64,000 nt of DNA from Lactarius indigo. Taxonomy: Eukaryota > Basidiomycota > Agaricomycetes > Russulales > Russulaceae. The notes under the pieces were generated by a model. That model ran no database searches. It saw only the letters and a list, made by a program, of their open reading frames with translations, and had not been told where the DNA came from. Position 1 is the stretch's first letter. The number at the start of each line of letters is the position of its first letter. The stretch is from contig JAFKAC010000002.1 of the NCBI GenBank assembly GCA_025766275.1, forward strand, positions 1,426,001 to 1,490,000, written 5' to 3'. This document shows positions 52,370 to 63,431 of the stretch, piece by piece. A program made the translations under genes and the position numbers.

Positions 52370-52634
52370 TGTCACGTTCCGACTCGTACGGACTACACGG
52401 TTGCGACCCTTACTGTACCGGTTGTCACTACGGCGGTAAGGTATATTAGTGACGGACTTATCTATGACAGCGCGGTGATACGGTAGCATGATAGGAGATA
52501 CAGTACGATAGCTGACTGATGACCAACGCCCCTAATACTAGTAGTAGTAGTATTAGTGTTTGCGATGTTTCTGCGATACGTTGGACGCTAGATTACTGTG
52601 ACTCATAGCAGCGCTTGTAAGCCTGCTCAACTTG

Positions 52635-52642
52635 TATTTATA
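52635..52642 (+). promoter_or_regulatory. TATA box of element 3
   Basis: TATTTATA, 34 to 27 bases upstream of the inferred transcription start at 52,669. The same sequence and spacing occur in the 3' LTR. Confidence 0.6.
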
Positions 52643-52668
52643 GTGTCTAGTGAAGACCAAGATACGCC

Positions 52669-52679
52669 ATCTTGGTCTT
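52669..52679 (+). promoter_or_regulatory. inferred transcript 5' end / self-primer of element 3
   Basis: ATCTTGGTCTT is the exact reverse complement of 52,904-52,914 beside the LTR. In Tf1-type elements the first 11 nt of the mRNA fold back and prime reverse transcription, and both the length and the distance from the TATA box fit that model. Confidence 0.6.
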
Positions 52680-52903
52680 CTTGAATCGTCACCTGTTTCT
52701 ATTCTCTTCCTTTCCATCTTGTACTATCTTTCGACTTTATCACAAACTATCAAGAGAAGACTTCAGTGTGCCTACGCGCATTCACCAGTATATACGCCTT
52801 GAGCCTTTGTGCCTTCAAGATAGGATCTCGCTGAGAACTACCGCTGAGTTGTTACCGCCTCTATCGAGCTCAAGTCGAGCTAACGTTGTGACGTCGTTAC
52901 ATT

Positions 52904-52914
52904 AAGACCAAGAT
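52904..52914 (+). other. self-primer binding site of element 3
   Basis: AAGACCAAGAT, two bases after the 5' LTR, complementary over all 11 positions to 52,669-52,679. No TGG-type tRNA primer site is present at this position. Confidence 0.65.
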
Positions 52915-52921
52915 AACCATC

Positions 52922-54985
52922 GTGGCAGTAACAACAAGAGACCAGTGGACGAACTTCCATCCTTACTCGCTCCCAAGAAGAGGAGAACGCAACGTCCCCA
53001 CGCGCTTTTTACAAGCTGCGAGTTGGAGGGAAAGACAAGAGGAAACCGGATATTTTGTGGAATTTAACGGACCTTCCAGGTTCTGCCCAGTTGAGTTTAA
53101 CTTCGACCACTTGTGTTGGGTAGAAGTTACTTGGAACCCTATAGACTCCCAGTGGGATGTCATACGACCAGCAGGAACTAGATATCGCTGCGACATCGAC
53201 GCGCGAGAGCTCAACAGTCAAGCTGATTGGGGCCCTATCGACGGACAAGTACGGGAACATTCCACCGGAGAAGTGGTGTCAGAAGAAGACGAACAAAGCC
53301 AAGAAGAAAGCGAGGGCCGAGAGCCAAACCAGACAGAAACGAGCGGAGGAGCAATACAAGATCTCCTCGTCGAACGAGCTGAGTCCGCACACATCACGGA
53401 GCCGGAACCAATTCATATCCGATCACCAGCTATTATGGCAACACTGACACAAGCCATGGAAGAAGTGGCTATTGAAGAAGCACGCGCAATAAGGGAAGAG
53501 GCCCGCAATATCCTCATGCCCATCAACCCCGACACGGGTGTACGAATGACTGCAGACGACGCCACAATTTTTCGAGCAATAGGATCGGACAGAGGAGACC
53601 CCCCGTCTGAACGACGGCCAGTAATGGAACTACCCCCGGGCATAGGAGGGCCAGGAGATGATCCCCCGGTGCCGCCTGGAGGAGGCGTTCCATTTGACCT
53701 ACGAAGGACCGAACCACCGAGAGGACCGCCCCAAGCCCCACCTGGAGGAGGAGGAGGCGGAGGTGGCGGCGACGGAGGAGGCGGTGGAGGTGCGGGGGAT
53801 AGAGGACACCCCAGCGAAAAGCTAACCGGTGAGCCACCTTCCATTTTTGATGGAGACAGGCTTAAGGTCAACCAATTTCTCACACAGTGGCATGTCTACT
53901 GGGGCATGAATCTGGACGCCCCCATCATGCGAAATGACTACAGGAGATGCCTCCTGTTTCTCTCATACATCAAAGGAGGAGCAGTCAGCGAATGGGTCTT
54001 ATCCTTCCTGAACTGGCTCAATCGACAAATACAACGGGGAATCAGCCCCTACACCCGAGGCCTGTGGGACGCCGTGGCTGACGGCTTCAGCCAACGGTTC
54101 GAAAATACGTTGGAAAGAGAGCAGGCGCAGGCCATATTGCGGAAAGGCTTTAAAATGGTGGGAGAGGACATTGATAAGTACGTCAACGACTTCGAGCAGC
54201 TGGCGCGGAAAGCTCACTACCACCTCAACGAACCCCAAACCATCGACCTGTTCACGTCGGGGTTACCCAAGGAACTATTCAAAAATGCGTTCCAATTCGA
54301 CGAACCAATAACATTCGACGACTGGAAGAGAGCTGTCCTAAAACGACAGAAGAACTATATCCACCTTAAAGCAAGGCTTAACGAGTACAAGAATACGGCG
54401 ACTCAGCCGAAGAAGCAGACCGGTAACGCAGGATGGGCACTGCCACAAAACCTACCACAAACCAACCCATGGGCGATGGACACCTCTGCCGACCGCGCCA
54501 AAGTACGACTGGCCGGATCCGAAGACATCGACTTCAACAAGCTACCCCATCACGATTGGCCAACGCCACCCTTTCCACCGCGAGGAGGCCCTGGGGCCAG
54601 GGGACGAGGAAGGGGCGGAGCTCGACGAGACTTAAGGAATGTCCTCTGTTACAATTGTCATGCTCCAGGACATCTTTCACGAAACTGCCCATACCCCCGA
54701 CAGCAACGACAGTGGCAGAATGCCCCATCCAGTAGCAGGATGACGGAGACCGCCTGGCCATCACAATGGCCGGGATCCCCAGGCCCCACATCCCAGTACG
54801 AGCCATCGTTGCCGGGATATGCAACGCCGGCACCCAGTACGACACCCGCGCTGCAAATCAAAGCGGTAAAAACGGCAGGAGAACAAGCAAAGGAGTGGCT
54901 AACACAGGTGGCCAACAGCACGGATGAGGTAAAAGACCTCATATTGCAAGATCTATGGGGGAAGGAGGGTTTTCAGAGCGCCTGA
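52922..54985 (+). CDS. element 3 gag
   Basis: 687 codons counted from GTG 52922. No ATG occurs in frame between the upstream TGA (52,889) and 53,435, so either a non-AUG start is used or the start has been lost. The N-terminal 100 residues (VEFNFDHLCWVEVTWNPIDS) match nothing I recognise. An acidic region follows, then a Pro/Gly-rich linker (53.63-53.80 kb). The capsid-like retrotransposon gag domain is at about 53.83-54.40 kb (WVLSFLNWLNRQI, FTSGLPKELF). Next come an RG-rich stretch and one CCHC knuckle, CYNCHAPGHLSRNC (54.65-54.69 kb). Ends at TGA 54983-54985, twelve codons after a -1 slippery site region begins. Confidence 0.85.
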   Translation: MAVTTRDQWTNFHPYSLPRRGERNVPTRFLQAASWRERQEETGYFVEFNGPSRFCPVEFNFDHLCWVEVTWNPIDSQWDVIRPAGTRYRCDIDARELNSQADWGPIDGQVREHSTGEVVSEEDEQSQEESEGREPNQTETSGGAIQDLLVERAESAHITEPEPIHIRSPAIMATLTQAMEEVAIEEARAIREEARNILMPINPDTGVRMTADDATIFRAIGSDRGDPPSERRPVMELPPGIGGPGDDPPVPPGGGVPFDLRRTEPPRGPPQAPPGGGGGGGGGDGGGGGGAGDRGHPSEKLTGEPPSIFDGDRLKVNQFLTQWHVYWGMNLDAPIMRNDYRRCLLFLSYIKGGAVSEWVLSFLNWLNRQIQRGISPYTRGLWDAVADGFSQRFENTLEREQAQAILRKGFKMVGEDIDKYVNDFEQLARKAHYHLNEPQTIDLFTSGLPKELFKNAFQFDEPITFDDWKRAVLKRQKNYIHLKARLNEYKNTATQPKKQTGNAGWALPQNLPQTNPWAMDTSADRAKVRLAGSEDIDFNKLPHHDWPTPPFPPRGGPGARGRGRGGARRDLRNVLCYNCHAPGHLSRNCPYPRQQRQWQNAPSSSRMTETAWPSQWPGSPGPTSQYEPSLPGYATPAPSTTPALQIKAVKTAGEQAKEWLTQVANSTDEVKDLILQDLWGKEGFQSA
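54967..54973 (+). promoter_or_regulatory. -1 ribosomal frameshift site, gag to pol
   Basis: GGGTTTT read in gag phase as G-GGT-TTT, a canonical X-XXY-YYZ heptamer ending 9 nt before the gag TGA. Slipping back one base enters the pol frame exactly (GGG TTT TCA GAG...), and that frame stays open through the protease. Confidence 0.75.
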
Positions 54986-57900
54986 ACCCGTCAGTCTGGG
55001 TGAGGGCTTTACAATGTAATTCTGTAATGGTGACAACGCGCTACCGATTGCTACGAATTCCAGTGACTGTCCGAACGAATTACCAAATGACTGAAACCAA
55101 CGCGTTGGTGGACTCTGGAGCCACCAACAACTTCATCAAACCAGGGATGGCGGCCTGGGCGGGAATCCCGATACAGCCGTTAGAAACGCCGCGCAAGATA
55201 TGGAATATAGATAACACAGAAAACAAAGCTGGGTTAATCACTCATTACGTTAACCTAGAAGTGAAACACGCAGACAGATCAAGAAGATGACCTTTTTGGT
55301 CACCGACCTCGGCAGCGAAAACATGGTACTGGGCTACCCATGGCTGAGCGCTTTCGAACCCACAATCAGTTGGGCAGCAGCGACTATGCATCCGGACATG
55401 CAACTGGTAGTCTTGGCCACTACCGAAGAACTACTTACCGCACCTGCAATACGGGCTCTAATTACAACAGAAAAGGAAGCAATTGTCCAAGAATTGGAAG
55501 AAGAAACCTTTGCACGGGCCACCACTTCGACAGAGTTGGCTATATCGGCAAAACAACAACAAATGGCAGCCATGCTGCCACCGGTATATGCAGAGTTCAG
55601 TACGTTATTCAATGAGCAGGCCTCGCATCGCTCCCCTCCATCAAGGCCTTGGGACCATGCCATTGACTTCAAGCCGTCGGCGCCAGCGGCGATCGACTGT
55701 AAAATATACCCCATGACGCAAAAAGAAGAGGGTGAACTCAAGGACTTCCTCGATGAAAAGTTGAAACAGGGTTATCTACGCCCCTCCATCTCCCCGTACG
55801 CCTCACCTTTCTTCTTCATCAAAAAGAAGGACGGAAAACTATGCCCAGTACAGGATTACCGTGTTATTAACTCACACACCATTCGCAATCAGTATCCGCT
55901 GCCGCTAATCCAAGACCTCATCCTTGACCTCAGTAACGCACACATCTATACCAAGCTCGACATCTGCTGGGGCTACAATAACGTCCGCATTCGGGACGGA
56001 GATCAGGAGAAAGCTGCGTTCAAGACCAAATTCGGTCTTTTTGAACCTACTGTCATGTTCTTCGGCCTCACCAACTCCCCTGCCACCTTCCAGGCGATGA
56101 TGAATCACATCTACCGCGACACGATCGCGAAGCATGAACGCCTGGGGACTACGATACGTGTCTACATGGATGATATTGGCATAGCCACTCATTTCGATCA
56201 TGACCTAGCAGCCCATATCGACGCCGTGCATGATGTTTTGAGCATCACACGCGAACACGACCTCTACTTCAAGCTAGAGAAATGCCTGTTCCACCAGCCG
56301 TGGATGGATTACCTGGGGGTAATCCTTGAGAGGGGGGTGACCCGAATGGACCCTGTAAAAGTTCAAGGCATCAAAGAGTGGCCAACACCAACCAAAGTCA
56401 AAGATGTTTGATCATTCCTTGGCTTTTGTAACTTTTATAGACTTTTTATCCGCGGCTTCGCAACACACGCTAAACCACTCACCAAACTGACGCGAAAAGA
56501 CGAAGAATGGCAATGGACGGAGGAGGAAGACAAGGCGTTCAACACCCTCAAACACCTCGTAACCGAAGAACTGGTACTGGCACACCCAGTCCTCCAAGAC
56601 CCATTTGAATTGGAGGTTGACGCCTCCGGATACGCGGTAGGAGCCGTACTACTACAACGAAAATCGGATGGAAAGCGACACCCTATAGGCTACTACTCGG
56701 CCACGCTCTCGGAAGCAGAGCGAAATTACGACATTTACGACTTAGAACTGCTCGCAATAGTCAAGGCGTTGCGAAACTGGAGACCATTGCTCGCAGGAGC
56801 CCCGCACAAAATCAAAATCTATTCAGACCATCTCAACCTGCAGTATTGGAAGTCACCGCAGAAAATCAGCAGACGAGTTGCAAGGGAAGTGCTTGAACTT
56901 TCTGAATACGACTTCGAAATTCACCACATCAAAGGAAAGAACAATGGCAGAGCAGACGCACTATCAAGACGACCAGACTATGACCAAGGGACAGGCGACA
57001 ACAGCGAAGTAGTCGTCCTACCCCCCGACGTCTTTGTAAGAACTCTCAACGTCGCACGCACCTTCATCGCAAATCCAGACCTGCTGCAACCACATCACCA
57101 ACAAGACGCTGAGGTAATTAAGATGTGGGTAGACCCCCATCGCCTCAAAAAGATAGAAGGAGAATGGTACAAAGACGGCAAGTTCGTAATAACCGGACCT
57201 GCCTCGACTTACCGAGTACTAATACATGATCACCACGACCTGCCAATACACGGCCACCCTGGAGTGGCGAGAACGCAACGAATCCTGGAGCGACATTACT
57301 GGTGGCCGCGACTGCGAAAAGACGTGTACGAATACGTGCAAGGCTGTGCAGAATGCCAACGGAACAAAGTAAATACGAGGCCGATACGAGCAGCACTACA
57401 TCCCATCACACCAATATTGGACGCCGTACCCTTCCAAACCGTAGCTGTCGACTTCATCACCAAACTCCCACTGTCACAAGGATACGACAGTATCCTGACC
57501 GTCACAGATCACGATTGTAGTAAGGCCACCATCTTCATCCCATGCCGAGAAGAAATAACGGCCGAAGAAACGGCCGCCCTGTACGTCGCTCATGTGTTCA
57601 AACGCTTCGGATTACCACGCAAATGTATTAGTGACAGGGACCCACGATTCGCGTCAAAATTCACCAGAGAAATATGTCGGGTCCTGGGCATCCAACAAAA
57701 CATATCAACAGCGTACCACCCACGCACCGATGGACAGTCTGAGCGGACCAACCAATGGCTGGAACAATATCTGCGCTTCTGGGTGAATGAGCAGCAAGAT
57801 AACTGGGCCGCTTATCTGCCAATCGCCGAATTCGCGCACAACAACTGGCCACATGAACACACGAAACAGTTGCCGTTTCAGTTATTGATGGGATATGACC

Positions 57901-59696
57901 CACAAGCAGACTGGACTGATAAGCCATCCCCTCTTCCCCAGGTCACAAGGCGACTAACGCAACTAAAAGAAGCCAGGAAGGATGCCCAACGCCTCATGAA
58001 ACGGGCGCAAGAGGCATGGGTCCGCAACAAAGAAACGCCCAAATTCAAGATAGGAGACCTCGTGTGGCTAGAGGGCAAACATCTCCGAACCAATCAGCCC
58101 ACGGCGAAATTAGCGGCGCGACGCCATGGACCATTTCGAGTGACACAGGTGATGTCCCCTTACAACTATCGGCTGGAACTTCCTGTCCAGTGGAGCATCC
58201 ATCCAGTATTCCATATCGATCTTCTCACGCCATACAAACAAACCCCCCTTCATGGGGAGAGTTTCACACGACCACCGCCCGAGTTGATCGATGGAGAAGA
58301 AGAATACGAAGTCGAGGCCATTCTAGACTCCCGGCACTTCGGCAGAGGGAGGCGACTCCAGTACCTCGTCAAATGGAAGGGGTATCCGGACTTGGAGAAT
58401 CAGTGGGTCAACAAGGAAGACGTCTTCGCGCCGGAAGCACTTCGCCTTTATCAAGAAGCTCAAGCACACGGGGCAACAGTTAAAACGGGTTCAACCCATG
58501 CTGAGGAGAGTCATCCCCTTTTCCTTCGCTCTACCACCTCCACTCTCATGCCCACTTCCCCTCTGCGACATGTCACCCAAGCGATCCTCCTCGACTCCCT
58601 TGCAGAAGACGCTCGGGCCCTCCTCGCTGAAGACGACGAGACCGAGATTCCCAACACCCAAATCACCCTGTACACACCTGTCGGCCAACCAGAGGGCCGC
58701 ATCACCGCACAAGAATGGGCAAACGTCCTTGCCCGATTCCCAGACCCCACGCAACAGCCCGACGACGAGTCCGCCATCGTCCACGTCTTCCGAAACGAAC
58801 ACGGTGAGCGCGAACCCATCGCTGCCATCCCCCCAAGCGACGACCTCGTCGGTGTTCGTGGAATTTTCCCGAGCAACAACGAGCGTTCAAGCTCTCCTGG
58901 AGTACGAGCTGGACGGTTGGAGGAGGGTAGCGGCGGAGTGGCAGAAGGAACAGTTAGACTCAGCCGCGGCCCGACTGAGAGAGATGCGCGAGCGGCGGCA
59001 GCGATGGAGGCTGCTGAGGCTGGCCATGACGACGACGATTACTACCCGGCATGCCACGCCTTCCTTCGAACGAAAAGCGACCCTACTAATCCCCGCATCA
59101 CACCCTGGCTCGTCAACTCCGACGGGTCCGCCATGTACCGAGGACGTGTGCGTGTACCGGGCGCCACCGACCACCGTCCCTTCACCGCCGCTGATGACCC
59201 CGCGCATGTTATTGCGCCTGAGGGGTTCCGGGCAAATAGACGACCCCATCACATTCCATACCCCATCACCGGGCCCGACGGAGTAGAGAGGGACGCTTCA
59301 CACGTCCAGATCATCGGAGGGGCGGATCCCCTTATACTGGGGGTCATACCGGGCTCCCCCCATCTGTACGGTAAGCCCCTCTATGCCGAACCTCATGTAA
59401 GCGCCGCGCTGCGCCCTACATACCCCCACGAAGACCTCGTCATCTTCACTGCGGATCACATCATGGACCGCGCCCTCAACCGCATCAACGACGAGACACT
59501 CACGGTGGAGGTCACACGCTACCGCGCGGCCAGCTTCGAGCTGGAGCGACTCCGGGCCAGAGTGGCACAGCTGCGAGACATGATCGCGTGCGCGCAGAGT
59601 GACAGGCAGGACTCCATCTATAGGCTGGAGCACACCACTGCGCTCGAGCGCATCGCCGACGAACAGCGGGATTGGCCGGCGAGGGACTTTCGGTGA
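54967..59696 (+). pseudogene. element 3 pol with chromodomain and C-terminal extension
   Basis: The -1 frame from the slippery site gives the protease (ALVDSGATNNFIKPG, 55.1 kb). A one-base loss near 55,280 moves the rest to another frame (from MTFLVTDLGSENMVLG). Reverse transcriptase: KLDICWGYNNVRI and YMDDIGIAT (56.17 kb). TGA at 56409-56411 sits inside KVKDV*SFLGFCNFYR, where other elements usually have Arg. RNase H: EVDASGYAVGAVL (56.61 kb). Integrase: zinc motif HGHPG...CAECQ, then the D,D,E core (VDFITKLP, SDRDPRFASKF, DGQSERTNQ). Chromodomain: EAILDSRHFGRGRRLQYLVK with WKGYPDLENQWV (58.3-58.43 kb). About 405 further residues to TGA 59694 have no recognised domain; the last 60 look helical and charged. 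Confidence 0.9.
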
Positions 59697-59712
59697 GTCG
59701 GGGTCTCACGCT

Positions 59713-59725
59713 GAAAAGGGGGTGA
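59713..59725 (+). other. element 3 polypurine tract
   Basis: GAAAAGGGGGTGA directly before the 3' LTR; it ends in the same GGGGTGA as the tract of element 1. Confidence 0.8.
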
Positions 59726-60257
59726 TGTCACATTCCGACTCATACGGACTACACGGTTGCGACCCTTACTGTACCGGTTGTCACTATGGCAGTAAGGTAT
59801 ATTAGTGACGGACTTATCTACGACAGCGCGGTGATACAGTAGCATGATAGGAGATACGGTACGATAGCTGACTGATGACCAACGCCCCTAATACTAGTAG
59901 TAGTAGTATTAGTGTTTGCGATGTTTCTGCGATATGTTGGACGCTAGATTACTGTGACTCATAGCAGTGCTTGTAAGCCTGCTCGACTTGTATTTATAGT
60001 GTCTAGTGAAGACCAAGATACGCCATCTTGGTCTCCTTGAATCGTCACTTGTTTCTATTCTCTTCCTTTCCATCTTGTACTATCTTTCGACTTTATCACA
60101 AACTATCAAGAGAAGACTTCAGTGTGCCTACGCGCATTCACCAGTATATACGCCTTGAGCCTTTGTGCCTTCAAGATAGGATCTCGCTGAGAACTACCGC
60201 TGAGTTGTTACCGCCTCTATCGAGCTCAAGTCGAGCTAACGTCGTGACGACGTTACA
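59726..60257 (+). repeat. element 3 3' LTR
   Basis: 532 bp, same length as the 5' LTR with no indel between them. Confidence 0.95.
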
Positions 60258-60262
60258 ATGCC
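60258..60262. repeat. element 3 target-site duplication, right
   Basis: ATGCC after the terminal GTTACA; identical to 52,365-52,369. Confidence 0.92.
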
Positions 60263-61595
60263 TGTCAAGGGCGTGCACGACGTCCAGAACGTTCTGTACG
60301 TGCTCTTCTTCTGTTGGAGAGAAGACGATTACGTCGTCCAAATAGACCATAGCACAGCGGTCGATAAAGGTGCGTAGGATCTCGTTCATCATTGACTGAA
60401 AGGTGGCCGGGGCGTTCGTGAGCCCAAAGGGCATCACATGAAACTGGAAGTGGCCGTAACGACAGGTGAACGCCGTCTTTTCCTTCGCATCATCGGCTAG
60501 TCTTACCTGCCAGTATCCGCTGCGAAGGTCCAGGCATGTGAAGTGCTTCGCTCCTGCAAGATTTCGGTAGCACTTGTCTATGCGAGGCAAAGGATAAGCA
60601 TTTGATTTGGTAAGTTTGTTGAGGGCACGATAGTCAACGCAAATGCGCGATGTACCATCCTTTTTAGGGACCGGGATGAGGGGTGACAACCACGGAGACT
60701 CAGAGGGTTCAATTACTCCCTCATTTAATCCGTCGTCGATGAAGCTTTTGATAGATTCGTGCTCAACAGGTGTAAGGGGGCGTCCGTAACGCCTCAGTGG
60801 CTTCGCGTCCCCAACGTCAATCTGGTGTACCCATTTCCGAAGGGGCGGAAAGCCTACCTTGTCTCTGAAAGCATTAGGTATGGCCTCCTTAACCATTTGC
60901 TTTATGCGTTCACCAAACCTTTCTTTAGTGATGTCCATGCTCCCTTCGTTGGTAACCATTGAGTCATCATCCCACGTGACGATATTGTCTGATGTATGGT
61001 GAAGGAGCGCGGGAGGACGCGGTCCTTGATGTGGGAACTGGAGGCACCAGGCGAGCTTCATTAGTAAGTTCGACGCCTTTGGCCTTCCGTGAGAGTGAAG
61101 TGGTTTAATGAGGAAACGGGTACGTTCCTCTGGGTGAGTGAGCTCGTAAGCATTGTCGTCCCATTGCGGAACGGCGTTATGTCTCTTAAGCCAGGTGCAT
61201 CCTAAGAGCAAGTCATAACGGAACTGAGATGCGTCGTCCAGGACATAAGCATAGCACTTGGAGATCAGGCCTCCGATTCGGAGCAAGAACGACGCAAAGG
61301 CTGTAGTCGTTGTCTGTCCAGCGCCGACAATCTCCCGAGTCGTAATCGGAAAGACTTGCGCATGAGCCGCGCGTGCCTTCTGAGCGGTAAGGTAATTTGA
61401 TTCGGCTCCAGTGTCTAGTATGGTGTTAATGGGGATAAAGACAGGCGCGTTCATCGGCGGAGTAGACTTTGGAGGGCCAATCTCTACTTTGTAGATGGGC
61501 AGTCCGGGGTGCGCTACTGTGAAGACCTCCAAGGGGTCCTCCCCACTTCCGTTTAAGACGGTGCTAGGAGGCGAGGGTGACTTCTCGGGGAACAC
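60263..61595 (-). pseudogene. element 2 protease and N-terminal half of reverse transcriptase
   Basis: From the TGA at 61608 the frame runs through the aspartic protease (TILDTGAESNYLT, about 61.4 kb), the DLLLGCTWLK block, and reverse transcriptase blocks DGTSRICVDYRALNKL, TCLDLRSGYWQVRL, FGLTNAPATFQSMMNEI and the catalytic YLDDVIVFS (60.34 kb). It is cut at 60,263, between the catalytic motif and the thumb, and continues in the same frame at 52,364. Confidence 0.88.
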
Positions 61596-61607
61596 TGGGG
61601 AAACGGG

Positions 61608-63173
61608 TCACCACTCTGTCTCCGGAGTGGGTTCTTCAAGAAACAGAGGTGAGATAGGTCGCCACTCAACCCCTTCGGAAGCGGCCTTGAAAAAGCTGTT
61701 GGCAGCGGGTCGTAGCTTCCTCTTCTGACCCACCCTAGAAGGGATTACCATGTCTTCGCTGACTGGCCCAGGATCTCCGGGGGACATAAGGTGAACGGGG
61801 GGCCACTGCTCGCTCCAATCGTCACCTCCTCCCTCACATTCGCTAAAGATTATCTTGGCCAAGTCTTCTTCGTCCTCTGCGGTAAGTGGCCCGCATTTAT
61901 CCTCCATCATATTGGCCTCGTTGACAAGATATTGCAGCTCCAGATCCGGCTTGTCGGGATCATAGTTCTCCGGTGTATACTCTTCAGACACGTATCGTTC
62001 CGGAGGGCATTGCAGCTCTGGCTCGGGCTTCTCGACTTCTTCGGACAGGTACTCTTCTATCGCTGGCTCCTCGACTTCTTCAAACAGGTGCATCGGCCTT
62101 GTTGTCCTAGGACGTCCGGCCGTCTCCCGTCTTGCCGCGTTATCAGCCGAGCGTCTCAAGGGCTTGCAGCAATCCCGCGCGAAATGTCTGGACTCATTGC
62201 AGTTATAGCAGCGAGCCGAGGCAGGTGGTCTGCGCAGGTCTCGACTCATGTTCATCGCATCAAGATCCATAGGCTCGGGACGATTTGCTGGGGCTGTGGA
62301 AGTGAGATAGGGCATAGTGGTCGAGGCAGAGCACGTCGAGGATGAAGATGGAACGCGATACTTTTTAAAGGGCCTCAGGGAGCTCATATTGATCGCTGGC
62401 GTTCCTTGAGCCAACTTGTTGAGGCTGTCCCATTGTCTAGCAGCCGAATAATAGACCGCCATGTCTTCCTCAGTGCGAGCCATCAGCTGTAGCGATAACT
62501 CCTTCGGGAGCCTCAAGGTGAAGCGGTACTTGCGATCATTGAACATCATCTCAGGGGGAGGAATCTGAGCTTCGATGTCTTCGAAACGACGAGTATACTT
62601 GGAAACGCCTCCACAGCAGTTTAGATTCTCAAGACGCGATCTAAGCTCATTAGCGTGAGCGGGATGAGCCCAATGATTCATCATCATTTTCTTCAAGTCG
62701 TCCCAGGCTGGAATGCGTCCACCATTCGCAAGCCTCCGGGCATGATACCAAGCAAGCGCAGCCTCTCGAAAGACTTGTGTAGCATATTGAGTCCAGCGTT
62801 CTTTCGGTACCTTGCCGGTGTCAAGCGCATCTTCAGCCAAGACTAACCACGCAGCAACGTTCTCATTTGTTTTCCCAGAGAAAGGCTGGACCACCAGTCG
62901 TGAAAAGTTCTCCTTAGGCGACGAGGATCACGGTGCGGCCATAGGGGCAGTAATGGTTAGGTTGGCGTGGGTAAACGCAGTTTCTATTGACCTCTGAAAC
63001 TGCTGAGAAGTGACTATATTACTCTCCACGGCCTGAATCTGCCGCTCGAAACCGTGGAATATCATTTGTAAAGCTTGAAATACTTCCGGTGTTACTCCCT
63101 GCTGCAGAACGTCAAGTGGAGACATTCCCAGTCCCCCTCCCTGTCCTGCCGGGACGTTTGCGTCGGGTTCCAT
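61608..63173 (-). pseudogene. element 2 gag with two in-frame TGA codons
   Basis: Opens at ATG 63173 and stays in one frame to TGA 61608-61610, except for TGA at 62928-62930. Beyond 61608 the same frame continues as protease, so gag and pol form a single frame as in element 1. Gag features: WLVLAEDALDTGKVPKERW, the MMMNHWAHPAHANELRSRL block and the CCHC knuckle CYNCNESRHFARDC (62.17-62.21 kb). An acidic linker with Glu/Pro-rich repeats follows. Confidence 0.88.
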
Positions 63174-63411
63174 TGGCGCACTAGTACCGCGGGCCTACTA
63201 GATGGGTTGCGCAACCAAAAATAATGTCGCAACACTCTCGGAGTGCGAATCCCACTGACCAAAAGAAGGTCAGGGTGGCACTATTACAGCGAAATGAGAT
63301 AGTACCTATAGACTTGATACTATTGTTGACGTGCTTCTTCTTTGTTCTGATAACGACTGTGTTCTTGATCGTAAAGTTTCCTACTGAGTGTGAGCTAGGG
63401 TTAGGGTAGCC

Positions 63412-63431
63412 TCACACTTGATCAAGTGTGA
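63412..63431. other. 20-bp perfect palindrome at element 2 5' LTR border
   Basis: TCACACTTGATCAAGTGTGA, identical to 49,476-49,495 and at the same place relative to the LTR start (63,427). The flanking CC on the left is shared as well. Confidence 0.85.

Larger units (their letters stand above)
52370..52901 (+). repeat. element 3 5' LTR
   Basis: 532 bp, TGTCACGTT...GTTACA. Differs from the 3' LTR at 14 positions: 13 transitions, 11 of them at CpG. Contains an inverted repeat CTAATACTA/TAGTATTAG (52,531-52,555) in U3 and GACCAAGAT/ATCTTGGTC flanking the inferred transcription start. Confidence 0.95.
52370..60257 (+). mobile_element. nested Ty3/Gypsy chromovirus (element 3, 7.9 kb)
   Basis: Inserted head-on into the reverse transcriptase gene of element 2, with a 5-bp target duplication ATGCC. 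Two 532-bp LTRs (52,370-52,901 and 59,726-60,257) start TG and end CA. gag and pol overlap in different frames. Pol ends in a chromodomain integrase plus a long extension. Priming appears to be of the Tf1 self-priming type. One frame slip (about 55,280) and one TGA (56,409) in pol make this copy non-autonomous. Confidence 0.95.

Noticed and set aside
52531..52555. Repeated TAG units in the element 3 LTR as a microsatellite or CRISPR-like array
   Set aside because: It is a short imperfect palindrome present in both LTRs at identical length; there are no spacers and no array.
55270..55290. Second programmed frameshift in the chromovirus protease
   Set aside because: No slippery heptamer in phase. 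The protease must be continuous, so a small indel is more likely.
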